Shown here in pieces: positions 32,446-40,719 of a DNA stretch of 44,659 nt; position 1 is the first letter of the stretch, and each line of letters starts with the position of its first letter. Source of the stretch: Fibrobacterota bacterium (lineage in GTDB: Bacteria > Fibrobacterota > Chitinivibrionia > Chitinivibrionales > Chitinispirillaceae). The position numbers were made by a program, and so were the translations under genes. The stretch spans positions 1 to 44,659 of the forward strand of contig JAEWVR010000024.1 in assembly GCA_023459055.1 (NCBI GenBank), written 5' to 3'. The notes under the pieces were generated by a model. That model worked only from the letters and a program-made list of their open reading frames with translations, was not told the DNA's origin and did not search any database.

Positions 32446-34146
32446 CTACTTGCCCCTTGTAACTTTACCTGAATCCGAAAACATCGGATGCGAAATACGC
32501 CAGAGCATTGTGGGCTTTTTTCGGATTGATGATGGCAGCTGTATTGTCGTCCCTTTAATTTCTGTCTGATAGAGCATTTTACCATTGAGCTTATACAGTG
32601 AAAGAATTGCTCCTGATGGAACCGGACGTGAAAACGATAGACTGCCAGATTTACAATATAAAAGTTCAATTCTCTCTGATAGTGTATTGTTGTACTTTGA
32701 TTTTACAATTGCTGTTGTCCGTTTTTGTGAAAGCAGCCAATCCAGTAACCCGGGCTCATCATGCACTTTGTTCATCGCAGGGGTATGATCATACCCTTCA
32801 TACTCAGTATACTTTACAAGTGTACCACCGGAATCCTTAATTGACTTATAGATAGTCCTTGCATTATCTACTGATGCCGTATTATCAGACGAACCGTGAA
32901 AAATCCACAGTGGTGTTTTTGCCATTTTGTCGGCACCTTTATCTATTGTATAACCGGCCGCTACAACGCCACCCGCGAAACGTTCAGGATAATCCATCAG
33001 CAAACGGTAAACCCCTTCCCCACCCATTGACTCGCCATAAATGTAGACTCGCGATTGATCCAGATCATGCAAAGCAATCAGGCTGTCAAGCTCATGCAAT
33101 GCGTTGACAAGATTCGGACGCATTGACTGATCATAGGTCCCTCCCCAGTCCGCACAGGAATATTGAGTATTCACTTCAGCAGGAGCAGTGGGAAGAAAAA
33201 CTGCACAGGGTTCGATTTTGTTTACAGCAGGGACGATCCAGAATTCAGGGTACACAGGGTTTCCGGTACAATAGTGAAGATACATGACAACGGGAAGTTT
33301 ACCTGTTGATTTGGGCAGATAAAAGCCCATCTCTGCACCCTTATAGTTCCAGGTGGTAAACGTTGTATCTTTTTTAGGACCAATCGTTGATGAATCATTT
33401 TGTACCTGCTTGAGCAACCACTGGAACAAGGTGTCCTCTGTTCTGGTCTTCTGAATAGCAGGTGAATGAGCAAGGTTTTCGTATTCAGTATAATGTACCT
33501 GTTTACCACCGGCACTTTTTATTACGTCGAAAATTGTGCGCGCATTATCAACGCCGCAGATCTCATCGGTTGCACTGTGAAAAATCCACAATGGTGTTAC
33601 TGCCATTTTGTCGGAACTTTTGTTGATTGTATAACCGGATGAAACTACAGCACCGGCATAACGACCGGGAAAATCCTGAAGCAACCTGTACACCCCCTCA
33701 CCACCCATTGATTCTCCATAAAGGTATATGCGTGATGTATCAAAGTTATAGGCTTTTATAAGGCTGTCAAGTACCGTCAAAGCTTTGATCATATTGGGCC
33801 GGCGGGGACCATCGTAAGTACCGCCCCAGTCTGCACACGGGTACTCAGTATTCAATTCCGGTGGTGCTGTGGGGATAAAAACCGCACACGGTTCGATTGC
33901 ATTTAGTGTTTTAATAATCCAGAGATCAGGTGAAACCGGATTATTATGACACCCATGAAGGAACATTACAACTGGTAATTTTTTCTCAGTTGCAACAGGT
34001 ACATAGAGCCCCATTGCAGTATCGTTGTAACTCCAGGTGATAAATTGAGCCGAATCACTGGTGACATTGCGGGTACCTGCCGAAACAACACTAAACATTG
34101 ACACAACAATAGTAACAAGTATTGATACAACATTTTGCAGTTTCAT
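32446..34146 (-). CDS. Secreted tandem-domain alpha/beta-hydrolase esterase
   Basis: A 566-residue exported protein with two copies of the same hydrolase domain. Signal peptide 1-23; domain 1 about 35-247 with GESMGGEG (Ser146), Asp194 and His227; domain 2 about 262-475 with GESMGGEG (Ser373), Asp421 and His454. Both triads look intact. The copies share LPVVM-LH, ALNAIEPCAVF/AVNKIEPCAVF, CADWGGTYD and TPLWIFH. They resemble polyhydroxybutyrate depolymerase/feruloyl-esterase-type enzymes (CE1-like or S9-like), so ester-linked plant polymers are likely substrates. The C-terminus (about 490-566) resembles a T9SS sorting domain but its end is degenerate. Confidence 0.85.
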   Translation of the reverse strand: MKLQNVVSILVTIVVSMFSVVSAGTRNVTSDSAQFITWSYNDTAMGLYVPVATEKKLPVVMFLHGCHNNPVSPDLWIIKTLNAIEPCAVFIPTAPPELNTEYPCADWGGTYDGPRRPNMIKALTVLDSLIKAYNFDTSRIYLYGESMGGEGVYRLLQDFPGRYAGAVVSSGYTINKSSDKMAVTPLWIFHSATDEICGVDNARTIFDVIKSAGGKQVHYTEYENLAHSPAIQKTRTEDTLFQWLLKQVQNDSSTIGPKKDTTFTTWNYKGAEMGFYLPKSTGKLPVVMYLHYCTGNPVYPEFWIVPAVNKIEPCAVFLPTAPAEVNTQYSCADWGGTYDQSMRPNLVNALHELDSLIALHDLDQSRVYIYGESMGGEGVYRLLMDYPERFAGGVVAAGYTIDKGADKMAKTPLWIFHGSSDNTASVDNARTIYKSIKDSGGTLVKYTEYEGYDHTPAMNKVHDEPGLLDWLLSQKRTTAIVKSKYNNTLSERIELLYCKSGSLSFSRPVPSGAILSLYKLNGKMLYQTEIKGTTIQLPSSIRKKPTMLWRISHPMFSDSGKVTRGK

Positions 34147-34384
34147 ATGAACTCTCCACAGTATGACAGGGTGTATTAGATGTTTATATGCAATTATTAA
34201 CCAATTGTATATAATATAATGACATTTAAGAAATTAATCAAGTAATGCGAAAATGTAGCTGAAAAAGTTTTATTTACAGAAACTAAACGTACACAACCGG
34301 TGTACAACGGTGTTGCATTGTTATAGTAATCAAATTTTGGTGTACATGGGAATACTGGTTTTGTTAAATGTAATCCGTGAATCG

Positions 34385-34433
34385 TGGTTTGGGCAATAAA
34401 CCAGACTATTTTCCACCAAAATGGAAAATAGTC
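34385..34433 (+). promoter_or_regulatory. Two adjacent hairpins in the leader of the RNase gene
   Basis: TGGTTT/AAACCA (34385-34390 with 34398-34403) is followed immediately by a perfect 12-base stem, GACTATTTTCCA/TGGAAAATAGTC (34404-34415 with 34422-34433), with loop CCAAAA. They end 54 bases before the start of the beta-CASP/dsRNA-binding gene. They could be a terminator-like or regulatory RNA structure. A TTGACT at 34434 with a TTATTT 15 bases on is a weak promoter candidate; if it is used, the hairpins lie upstream of the transcript. The rest of 34147-34487 shows nothing recognisable. Confidence 0.5.
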
Positions 34434-34487
34434 TTGACTTTCATCCATTTTGATTTATTTTGGTCATTTTTAAGTGCAGTTTAAACA

Positions 34488-36938
34488 ATGACTACTACTA
34501 ATCAGATAACATGTACCTTTGCCGGTGGTGCCGATGGAATCGGGGCATCATGTACGCTTGTTGATGTTGACAATACAACTATTCTTGTTGATTGCGGCAT
34601 CCGCATGAATGCACCTGACCAGCCTCTCCCCGACCTTGCATCACTTAATGGTAAACATCTTGACGCAATCATACTAACACATGCGCACACCGATCATACC
34701 GGTGCGCTGCCGCTTGTCTGCGAAATGTTTCCGGGTGTTCCGGTATATGCAACAGCACCGACGCTTGATCTTATTACGATACTGCTCTATGATGCCCTGA
34801 AAATTGCTGAACTGGAACGTGAGAGCGAGATACCACTGTATTCAAAAATGCTTGTCGAAAGAGCTTTATCACAATGTGTACCTCTCGGGTTTAAACAACC
34901 GAAAAATATTAACACAATATCATGTACGCTCCTGCCGGCATCCCATATAATCGGTGCAGCTATGGTGCATCTTGCAACACCATCAGGAAACGTGTTATTT
35001 ACAGGTGATTACAGCGTAACGCCAACCTCCACGATGCCATCACTTGACAAACCACTTCTGCCTGTTGATCTTCTGATCTCAGAATCGACCTATGGCACAA
35101 GGCTTCATGAAGACCGCAGAATTGCAGAAACACGCCTTATTGACCAGATAAGAGAGGTTGTCGATCAAGGTGGCCATGTTCTTATTCCAAGCTTTGCAAT
35201 CGGACGCGCTCAGGAGGTGCTACTGATATTGCAGAAAGCTATCCGTTCAAAGAAACTTCCTGAAATTCCAGTGTACGTTGACGGTATGGTGCGTAACACC
35301 TGTGCAATCTACAGTAGCCATGAATCGTATGTGACATTATCACTTGCCCGACAGATTCGCAATCAGTCAAACCCGTTTTTTACTGATACGATTACCCCGG
35401 TAACCACTCAGACGATGCGCTCAGGGATTTTAAGTGGTGGCCCATGCATTATTGTCGCGTCAAGCGGCATGCTTAATGGCGGCGCATCTGCAATGTATGC
35501 ACAAAAGATGCTTGGAAATGAATCTGATGCAATCTTTATGACTGGCTATCAGGACGAGGAATCGCCGGGAAGAAAACTGTTATCACTCGCGTCCGGAGAA
35601 AAACGAACGTTTGAACTACTTGGTACCTCTCTTGATGTCAAGGCGAAAGCGGCAACATTCTCGTTATCGGCACACGCAGATCGTCTTCAGATGGCATCGT
35701 TTATTGAATCAATCCGTCCGCGGACTGTGATTCTTGTTCATGGTGACAATGAATCAAGGATGTCACTTAAACGCTCGCTCCAAACCAGCGATTGCCAGCT
35801 TGTTAAAAATGGGGAATCCATTTCCCGGAGCTACCCCCTTCGTAGAAATTACCAGTCATCCTCATCAAATCTCCCTGAAAAAGATGATATTGATCGGATA
35901 CGGGCAATTATCGGTGCTCCCGATAGCGATCATCCTGTAAAAGCCAGTGATGCGGCACAGGTGTGGTTTGGATGCCGTGTTGATGCCTTACAGATTGATC
36001 GGTTTGTGCAGCGTCTTGAAGAAATGGGTATCGTACGGCGTGATGATATCCGGAGGAATTTTTTTCACGTCTGTTCAAGCGGCCCTGCAGACTCTACTGA
36101 ATACGCACTTGAACAGCAACTAAAGGAACAGAATCCCAAAGGAAAACTGCTTGAATTCTGTATGAAACAAAAGATCAATCCGCCGGTATTTTCGGTTATT
36201 TCCCGTGACGGATACTATTTCGGATGTGCCAGCATTGTCATTGACACAAAGCAACTGCAGAGCAGCGAATGTAAAGCACTCAACAAAAAAACAGCCGAAC
36301 AGATGGCATCACAGGAACTGCTTTCACTTATTCCCGAAAACAATAGTGTATCCGCAGAATTACCGGTTGATGAACACAACGATATTATTGATATAGACGC
36401 TGAGGAAAAAGATCGTCTCAGACTTAGTAACCCCAAAGGAGCACTTTTCGAGTTTTGCGCAGCCCAAAAACTGGATATACCATCATTTGTTTACAAAGAG
36501 CAAAACAGGTTATTCTGTGTGAAAGTTATCAGTCAATCAGATTCATTTGAAACGTCATGGTATCGTTCTGATCAAAAGAAAATTGCAGAACATGGGGCTG
36601 CCCGTGCGTATCTGGCACATACAACAGCGTACATGCAACAGAAGAAAAAAGAAGTACCTGCAAATCAGCCGGAAGAAATCGCACAAACCGTTAAAAACGG
36701 GACTGATCCTCGTTTACAATTAAATAATCTGGTACAGACGAAGCAGCTTTGCAGTTTTGGCTATACGCAAGTAAACTGCGAAACAATTGCAAACCAGACG
36801 AGATTTACACTATGTGCATGGGCACAACTGCCCGATGATTCAATGATTGAATCATCACCAAAAACTGCATTCTCTAAAAAAGAGGCCCAGTATAAAGCGG
36901 CAGTTGATCTGCTTGAGCGTTTTTATACGCTAGACTGA
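34488..36938 (+). CDS. Metallo-beta-lactamase/beta-CASP ribonuclease with three dsRNA-binding-like domains
   Basis: An 816-residue cytoplasmic protein. The N-terminal ~455 residues are a CPSF/Int11-like beta-CASP nuclease with all motifs: LTHAHTDHTG (His65, His67, Asp69, His70), PASHIIGAA, LFTGDYS, the beta-CASP motif ISESTYG, SLSAHADR and LVHGDNES. Residues about 462-530 look like a winged helix (DRIRAIIGAPDSDHP...FVQRLEEMGIVRRDDIRRNFFHV). Three segments resemble double-stranded-RNA-binding domains: 549-615 and 648-713, both opening NPKG-L-EFC-QK, and 740-813 (DPRLQLNNLVQTK...KKEAQYKAAVDLLERF). The expected role is endo- or exonucleolytic RNA processing on structured RNA. No ribosome binding site precedes ATG 34488. 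Monocistronic. Confidence 0.85.
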   Translation: MTTTNQITCTFAGGADGIGASCTLVDVDNTTILVDCGIRMNAPDQPLPDLASLNGKHLDAIILTHAHTDHTGALPLVCEMFPGVPVYATAPTLDLITILLYDALKIAELERESEIPLYSKMLVERALSQCVPLGFKQPKNINTISCTLLPASHIIGAAMVHLATPSGNVLFTGDYSVTPTSTMPSLDKPLLPVDLLISESTYGTRLHEDRRIAETRLIDQIREVVDQGGHVLIPSFAIGRAQEVLLILQKAIRSKKLPEIPVYVDGMVRNTCAIYSSHESYVTLSLARQIRNQSNPFFTDTITPVTTQTMRSGILSGGPCIIVASSGMLNGGASAMYAQKMLGNESDAIFMTGYQDEESPGRKLLSLASGEKRTFELLGTSLDVKAKAATFSLSAHADRLQMASFIESIRPRTVILVHGDNESRMSLKRSLQTSDCQLVKNGESISRSYPLRRNYQSSSSNLPEKDDIDRIRAIIGAPDSDHPVKASDAAQVWFGCRVDALQIDRFVQRLEEMGIVRRDDIRRNFFHVCSSGPADSTEYALEQQLKEQNPKGKLLEFCMKQKINPPVFSVISRDGYYFGCASIVIDTKQLQSSECKALNKKTAEQMASQELLSLIPENNSVSAELPVDEHNDIIDIDAEEKDRLRLSNPKGALFEFCAAQKLDIPSFVYKEQNRLFCVKVISQSDSFETSWYRSDQKKIAEHGAARAYLAHTTAYMQQKKKEVPANQPEEIAQTVKNGTDPRLQLNNLVQTKQLCSFGYTQVNCETIANQTRFTLCAWAQLPDDSMIESSPKTAFSKKEAQYKAAVDLLERFYTLD

Positions 36939-36966
36939 GAACTCTTTCAGAATACCACTTATCAAT

Positions 36967-37176
36967 TTACTGCATGACAACCATAATTTTCTTATTTTCA
37001 TCAGGTACGACAAGAATACCATCGCCCTCAATATCAACCGAGAAAATAATTTTAATGTAATCAGGTGCCGGTTGTCTCCCCATTGCGGCATAATACGAGT
37101 TGAATTTCATCAGGAAAAGCTTAGCTGACGGGCATACTGTTACTATATCAAATTGTACATCAGCACCTTTAAACAT
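36967..37176 (-). CDS. Doubtful small hypothetical protein
   Basis: A 69-codon frame (MFKGADVQFDIV...IMVVMQ) with protein-like composition but no ribosome binding site and no recognised domain. It begins 6 bases outside a 24-base inverted repeat that bounds the four-hairpin element. It may be the tail of a gene disrupted by that element, or chance. Confidence 0.25.
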   Translation of the reverse strand: MFKGADVQFDIVTVCPSAKLFLMKFNSYYAAMGRQPAPDYIKIIFSVDIEGDGILVVPDENKKIMVVMQ

Positions 37177-37181
37177 GGAGA

Positions 37182-37547
37182 AATTAATTCTACTGTGTTA
37201 GAATAAATGCAGATTGTTTATTAAAAATAATGTTTCCCCTGCAGGGAAATAAAATATGCTTTGTTTTCTCGTTTACTACAATAATGAAAGCTCTACAAGC
37301 TTTCATAAAAAGAAACAACAACAATTATACAAGATTTGATGGTAGCAGAAGATTATTGTTTTGTATAAATGGCCTGTAGGGCCTATATTATTGTAGCAGT
37401 AGAATTGTTCGTAAAGTTTTCTTCCCTGTAGGGGAAGTATTATAGAGTGATTAAGTATGGTATTGCATAGTAATCATGATAAAATTGTTGAATTTAAAAA
37501 TGCAGCAGGTAATATGTTTTTTGTATTCTAACACAGTAGAATTAATT
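37182..37547. repeat. Four-hairpin intergenic element, copy 2, bounded by 24-base inverted repeats
   Basis: A 24-base sequence starting AATTAATTCT and ending GTTAGAATA (37182-37205) recurs perfectly in inverted orientation at 37524-37547. Between them lie four palindromes: TTTCCC/GGGAAA (37233-37249), TGAAAGCT/AGCTTTCA (37285-37305), GGCC/GGCC (37371-37383) and CTTCCC/GGGGAAG (37421-37437). Their start-to-start spacing is 52, 86 and 50, almost the same as the element at 2981-3191. Loops share TGTAG/CTACA. There is no transposase frame inside. The design suggests a non-autonomous mobile element or a structured RNA. Confidence 0.7.
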
Positions 37548-37837
37548 ACAGAGCAATTTTTATCAGTTAACGTGATATCTTTTCCTACTACACAAAACTC
37601 CCGGCTACTGCCATCACTACTTGTCGAAACACTTAATTCAACTTCATGAAGTTTAATAATTGTGGATGGTTCAAGGCGTTTGAGGTGAATCGTTCCAGAC
37701 TTTGTGCTTGTGTCAATATCAATTTTTGGTAGATTAATAACCCTCATTGCCTTTATGTAGCATAACTGTAAATCTTGTGTTGAAAGCGATTCAACATGTA
37801 TGATTGCTTTAATACCCCATGTCGTTTCAAGAAGCAT
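37451..37837 (-). pseudogene. Doubtful hypothetical frame, possibly a gene remnant
   Basis: A 128-codon frame without ribosome binding site. Upstream of its ATG the frame stays open for about 20 more codons (to about 37900), giving protein-like sequence with no start. Its last ~32 codons run into the inverted repeat and the hairpin element. It may be a gene fragment truncated at both ends. No family is recognised. Confidence 0.3.
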
Positions 37838-37911
37838 GTTTTCGAAACGACTTTTAGGAGTGGACTCATATTTACTAAATAAAAAACGATAGCATTGTTA
37901 AAAACATCGGT

Positions 37912-38958
37912 TTAATTGACTACCAGTTTCATGGTAACAGGTTGCATGTCCGCATTGTTAATTCGCAACAAATAAATTCCCTGTAGCCTGTTCCTGAGAA
38001 CTAACTGCGATTGATTGACGTATGCATTTACGATCTGTCTTCCTCTTGTATCAATCAACTGTACCTGTGACTGATCTTTTAATCCCTTAAAATTAATGAT
38101 TCCAGAACTATATGCTGCAGTAATAATACCCGATGAGGCAATCATCTGTGGATGAATTACAGATGCTCCATTTTGCAAAGAAAACTTTTTCAAAAATGCC
38201 CATGTTTCTTCACTATTGTTTATCCGGTCATTTGTATTCATGGGCCATTCATGTCCTCCTGTACGAACGGAATCAGCAATTACTTCTGTGCCGCCATCAC
38301 ATGGTCCATAGTAGAGTCTTGTCACCAGTGATCTGGAATTTGATGATGGATACGGGCTTGTGACTACTGGTGTTTTTGGGCATTTGCATAGATCAATCCA
38401 CTTTGTAACATTTTGCATAAACGCAGCAGTTCCACCAGAGAAACCTTCGTTTGTTCCAAATGTCAAGCGCATCGACATTGGCCGCTTGAGCGTGCAATTT
38501 CCTGATAGATTTCCAGATGTTGGAGCAATCGCAGCAAAAATCTCGGAATATCTGCATGCAAGCTGAAATGTCATAAATCCACCCTGAGAGAAGCCACAGG
38601 AATATATACGATTTCTATCAATCTTATACTGTTTGTCAATTGTATCAATAATTGCAAGAAGAAATGTAAAATCGTTAGCCCCGGACATATCCCAGGATTT
38701 ATTGATAGCACTTGGATATACTACAATAAATTTTTCTCTGTCTGCAATTTTATCCATTTGCGTGTAAGACTGCTGAGTAGGTCCATCCATATTGTAACCA
38801 TGAATATTAAACAGAAGTGGAGGATTATTAAGTCCGCTTGGAGCATGAACAATATAGGTTCTGTTGACTCCGGCAATATTCATCGTTTTTGTCTGCGCAG
38901 ACAGATGTACCGAAATGGAAATAACCAGCATTAAACCGAGAATACTTTGCTTCACCAT
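37912..38958 (-). CDS. Secreted CE1/LpqC-like esterase (feruloyl or polyhydroxybutyrate type)
   Basis: A 348-residue exported hydrolase. Signal peptide 1-21; hydrolase domain about 25-260 with PLLFNIHGYNMDG, SWDMSGANDFTFLLAIIDTI, the nucleophile motif GFSQGG (Ser124) and GGHEWP (His236). The usual acid of the triad, in the HGTxD motif, is replaced: the sequence is LTFGTNEGF (Asn170). T9SS-type C-terminus about 275-348 (LIDTRGRQIVNAY...GIYLLRINNADM). GGGGAGG precedes ATG 38958. Feruloyl or acetyl esters on hemicellulose are likely substrates by family and context. It is followed, in the same direction after CE6, as a possible two-gene unit. Confidence 0.83.
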   Translation of the reverse strand: MVKQSILGLMLVISISVHLSAQTKTMNIAGVNRTYIVHAPSGLNNPPLLFNIHGYNMDGPTQQSYTQMDKIADREKFIVVYPSAINKSWDMSGANDFTFLLAIIDTIDKQYKIDRNRIYSCGFSQGGFMTFQLACRYSEIFAAIAPTSGNLSGNCTLKRPMSMRLTFGTNEGFSGGTAAFMQNVTKWIDLCKCPKTPVVTSPYPSSNSRSLVTRLYYGPCDGGTEVIADSVRTGGHEWPMNTNDRINNSEETWAFLKKFSLQNGASVIHPQMIASSGIITAAYSSGIINFKGLKDQSQVQLIDTRGRQIVNAYVNQSQLVLRNRLQGIYLLRINNADMQPVTMKLVVN

Positions 38959-39107
38959 TCTGACCTCCCCGAAAAACAATTTATTAAGTGTAAATGCCTC
39001 ACGGGCATTATCGTTCTTTTGATATTTTTAAAAATCAATTTGACCGTAATACCAGCGAACAAAAAACATAACAGGTCCGCTGAGAAGAATAGGTTAGGAT
39101 CTGACCT

Positions 39108-40271
39108 TTATTGTGCTCCTGCAACAACAAGCCGGCTAACACCAACATTTCCTGCGTTGAGTTTCAGTACAATCGCGCCAGCTGATAGTAGTGCATCCTG
39201 TTTGAATGCAACACGGTGATTACCAGCATCTAATTCACGTGATGCAATAGTCGCAATCTCCCGGCCTTCGAGCGTAAATGCTTTAAGTGAAACATTGGTT
39301 TTTCGGGAAAGGTTAACGATCACTGACGATCCGGTAACCTTCATGTCAATGGCGTTAGTCAATGCTGCATTGAACTGCATAGTTACTTTGTAGTCAACAC
39401 CGGTTGCCTGTTTTCTGAGAATGGTAAGCATGGTATCAGCATACCGTTTTCCAAAGGTACGATAGCTTGCGGATGTAAAGTGGAACTGATCAACACCGGT
39501 AAGCCCATCGGCGGATATCGCATGGGCATTCGGGATTACCTTATGCAATGTGTCAATAATGGTATTGAATCCACCGCATGCGCCACCCTTATTGGTATAT
39601 AATAATTCACCGGCAAGAAGAGGCGTTTCAGATGCCTTGAGACCAAATTCGGTTATAAAATTATCGTAAATACTTTTAACTTTTTTCACCCATTGGGCAT
39701 CATTGGGATTCGATTCTCCCTGATGAAGCAGAAAGCCTTTAATGACACCATCTTTCTGAGCAAGTTTACCCATTTCAACCAATCTACCGTAAGGACTTCC
39801 GCCATAGGAATTTACTGCATAATTCTTAATGTATTGATCATTTTGAGAAAGTCCCGAGAGATAACTCTGATAACTTTCCTTTACAAATACCTCTATCTTT
39901 GTACCAGGAATTGCCACGTTAATAATACCAATTTTTATATTTGATGGCAAACTGTCAATGAGTGTCCGTCCGAAATAATCTGCCGGACAAAGTTGCGATG
40001 TACTGCGGCAAAGCGGAGGTGTGGCTGTAGCCCATTTTCCTTTTGTACGGCTGCCATCATTGTCTGCCGGGTACATTACTCTAAACCTGTCACTGACACC
40101 GGTTCTGTCCTGAGACTCAATTTTACCGGCACCATCCATATTGGATTGACCAAAGGCGAGAAAAATATAAAAGTTTGGATCCGGTTGACAAAAACTTTCT
40201 GATGTAAACAGTGTGTTCACAGCCAAAAAAGTAAGTGCAACAGGAACAGAAAACAGACGCGAGATATTCAT
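39108..40271 (-). CDS. Secreted sialate-O-acetylesterase/CE6-type carbohydrate acetylesterase
   Basis: A 387-residue exported SGNH-type esterase. Signal peptide about 1-28; catalytic domain about 30-275 with FGQSNMDG (nucleophile Ser), VAIPGTKIE, GFLLHQGESNPND and the closing DQFHFTSASYR (Asp-His). These are the block motifs of CE6 acetylxylan esterases and the DUF303/SASA family. T9SS-type C-terminal domain about 315-387 (FTLEGREIATIASRELDAG). GAGGAG upstream of ATG 40271 is a good ribosome binding site. It is likely to remove acetyl groups from xylan or pectin. A CRP-like site lies about 265 bases upstream of its start. Confidence 0.88.
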   Translation of the reverse strand: MNISRLFSVPVALTFLAVNTLFTSESFCQPDPNFYIFLAFGQSNMDGAGKIESQDRTGVSDRFRVMYPADNDGSRTKGKWATATPPLCRSTSQLCPADYFGRTLIDSLPSNIKIGIINVAIPGTKIEVFVKESYQSYLSGLSQNDQYIKNYAVNSYGGSPYGRLVEMGKLAQKDGVIKGFLLHQGESNPNDAQWVKKVKSIYDNFITEFGLKASETPLLAGELLYTNKGGACGGFNTIIDTLHKVIPNAHAISADGLTGVDQFHFTSASYRTFGKRYADTMLTILRKQATGVDYKVTMQFNAALTNAIDMKVTGSSVIVNLSRKTNVSLKAFTLEGREIATIASRELDAGNHRVAFKQDALLSAGAIVLKLNAGNVGVSRLVVAGAQ

Positions 40272-40532
40272 AGTTTCTCCTCATAATACCTTTACAAAAT
40301 TGAATACTGTATACAAAGTTAAAATCGCCCCGTAGAGTGCCGGAGCATTACAATTGACAAACTTCTTTTTACCGAACAGATAAAATAGTGAATACACCAT
40401 AGGTTATATATTGTAAAAATAACGAATTTGGATTGTATTGCATAATTATTCAAGTTTTTTCAAATATAATCGTACACTAAATGTGTACTATACCATCCAC
40501 AAGCAGTGCTGTCCATATTGACAGAAAACTGC

Positions 40533-40546
40533 GTGATCTTGATCAC
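40533..40546. promoter_or_regulatory. CRP/FNR-family-like operator
   Basis: GTGATCTTGATCAC is a perfect palindrome, and with its flanks (GCGTGATCTTGATCACATAC) it matches the E. coli CRP consensus TGTGATCTAGATCACA at nearly every core position. It lies between the divergent CE6 esterase (start 40271) and Ig-repeat lipoprotein (start 40720). TTGACA at 40518-40523 is adjacent. It suggests control by a CRP/FNR-type regulator, unknown here. The rest of 40272-40719 has no gene. Confidence 0.55.
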
Positions 40547-40719
40547 ATACTTCATGAAAAAAGATGTCTATTTTTATAAAAAGTTGTTCTTAATCGTTTT
40601 GAATTGATTTAAAAAAAAGGTTTTTTTCCCCAAAGCAACTTTATGAAAAACTATATTATGATATTAACGCAAATTTGTTTAAAATTAATTCACCAATTTT
40701 TCGCGGAGGTATACCTGTT

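Noticed and set aside
34197..34448. 83-codon minus-strand open frame upstream of the tandem esterase
   Set aside because: Covers the leader hairpins, has no ribosome binding site and no family resemblance.
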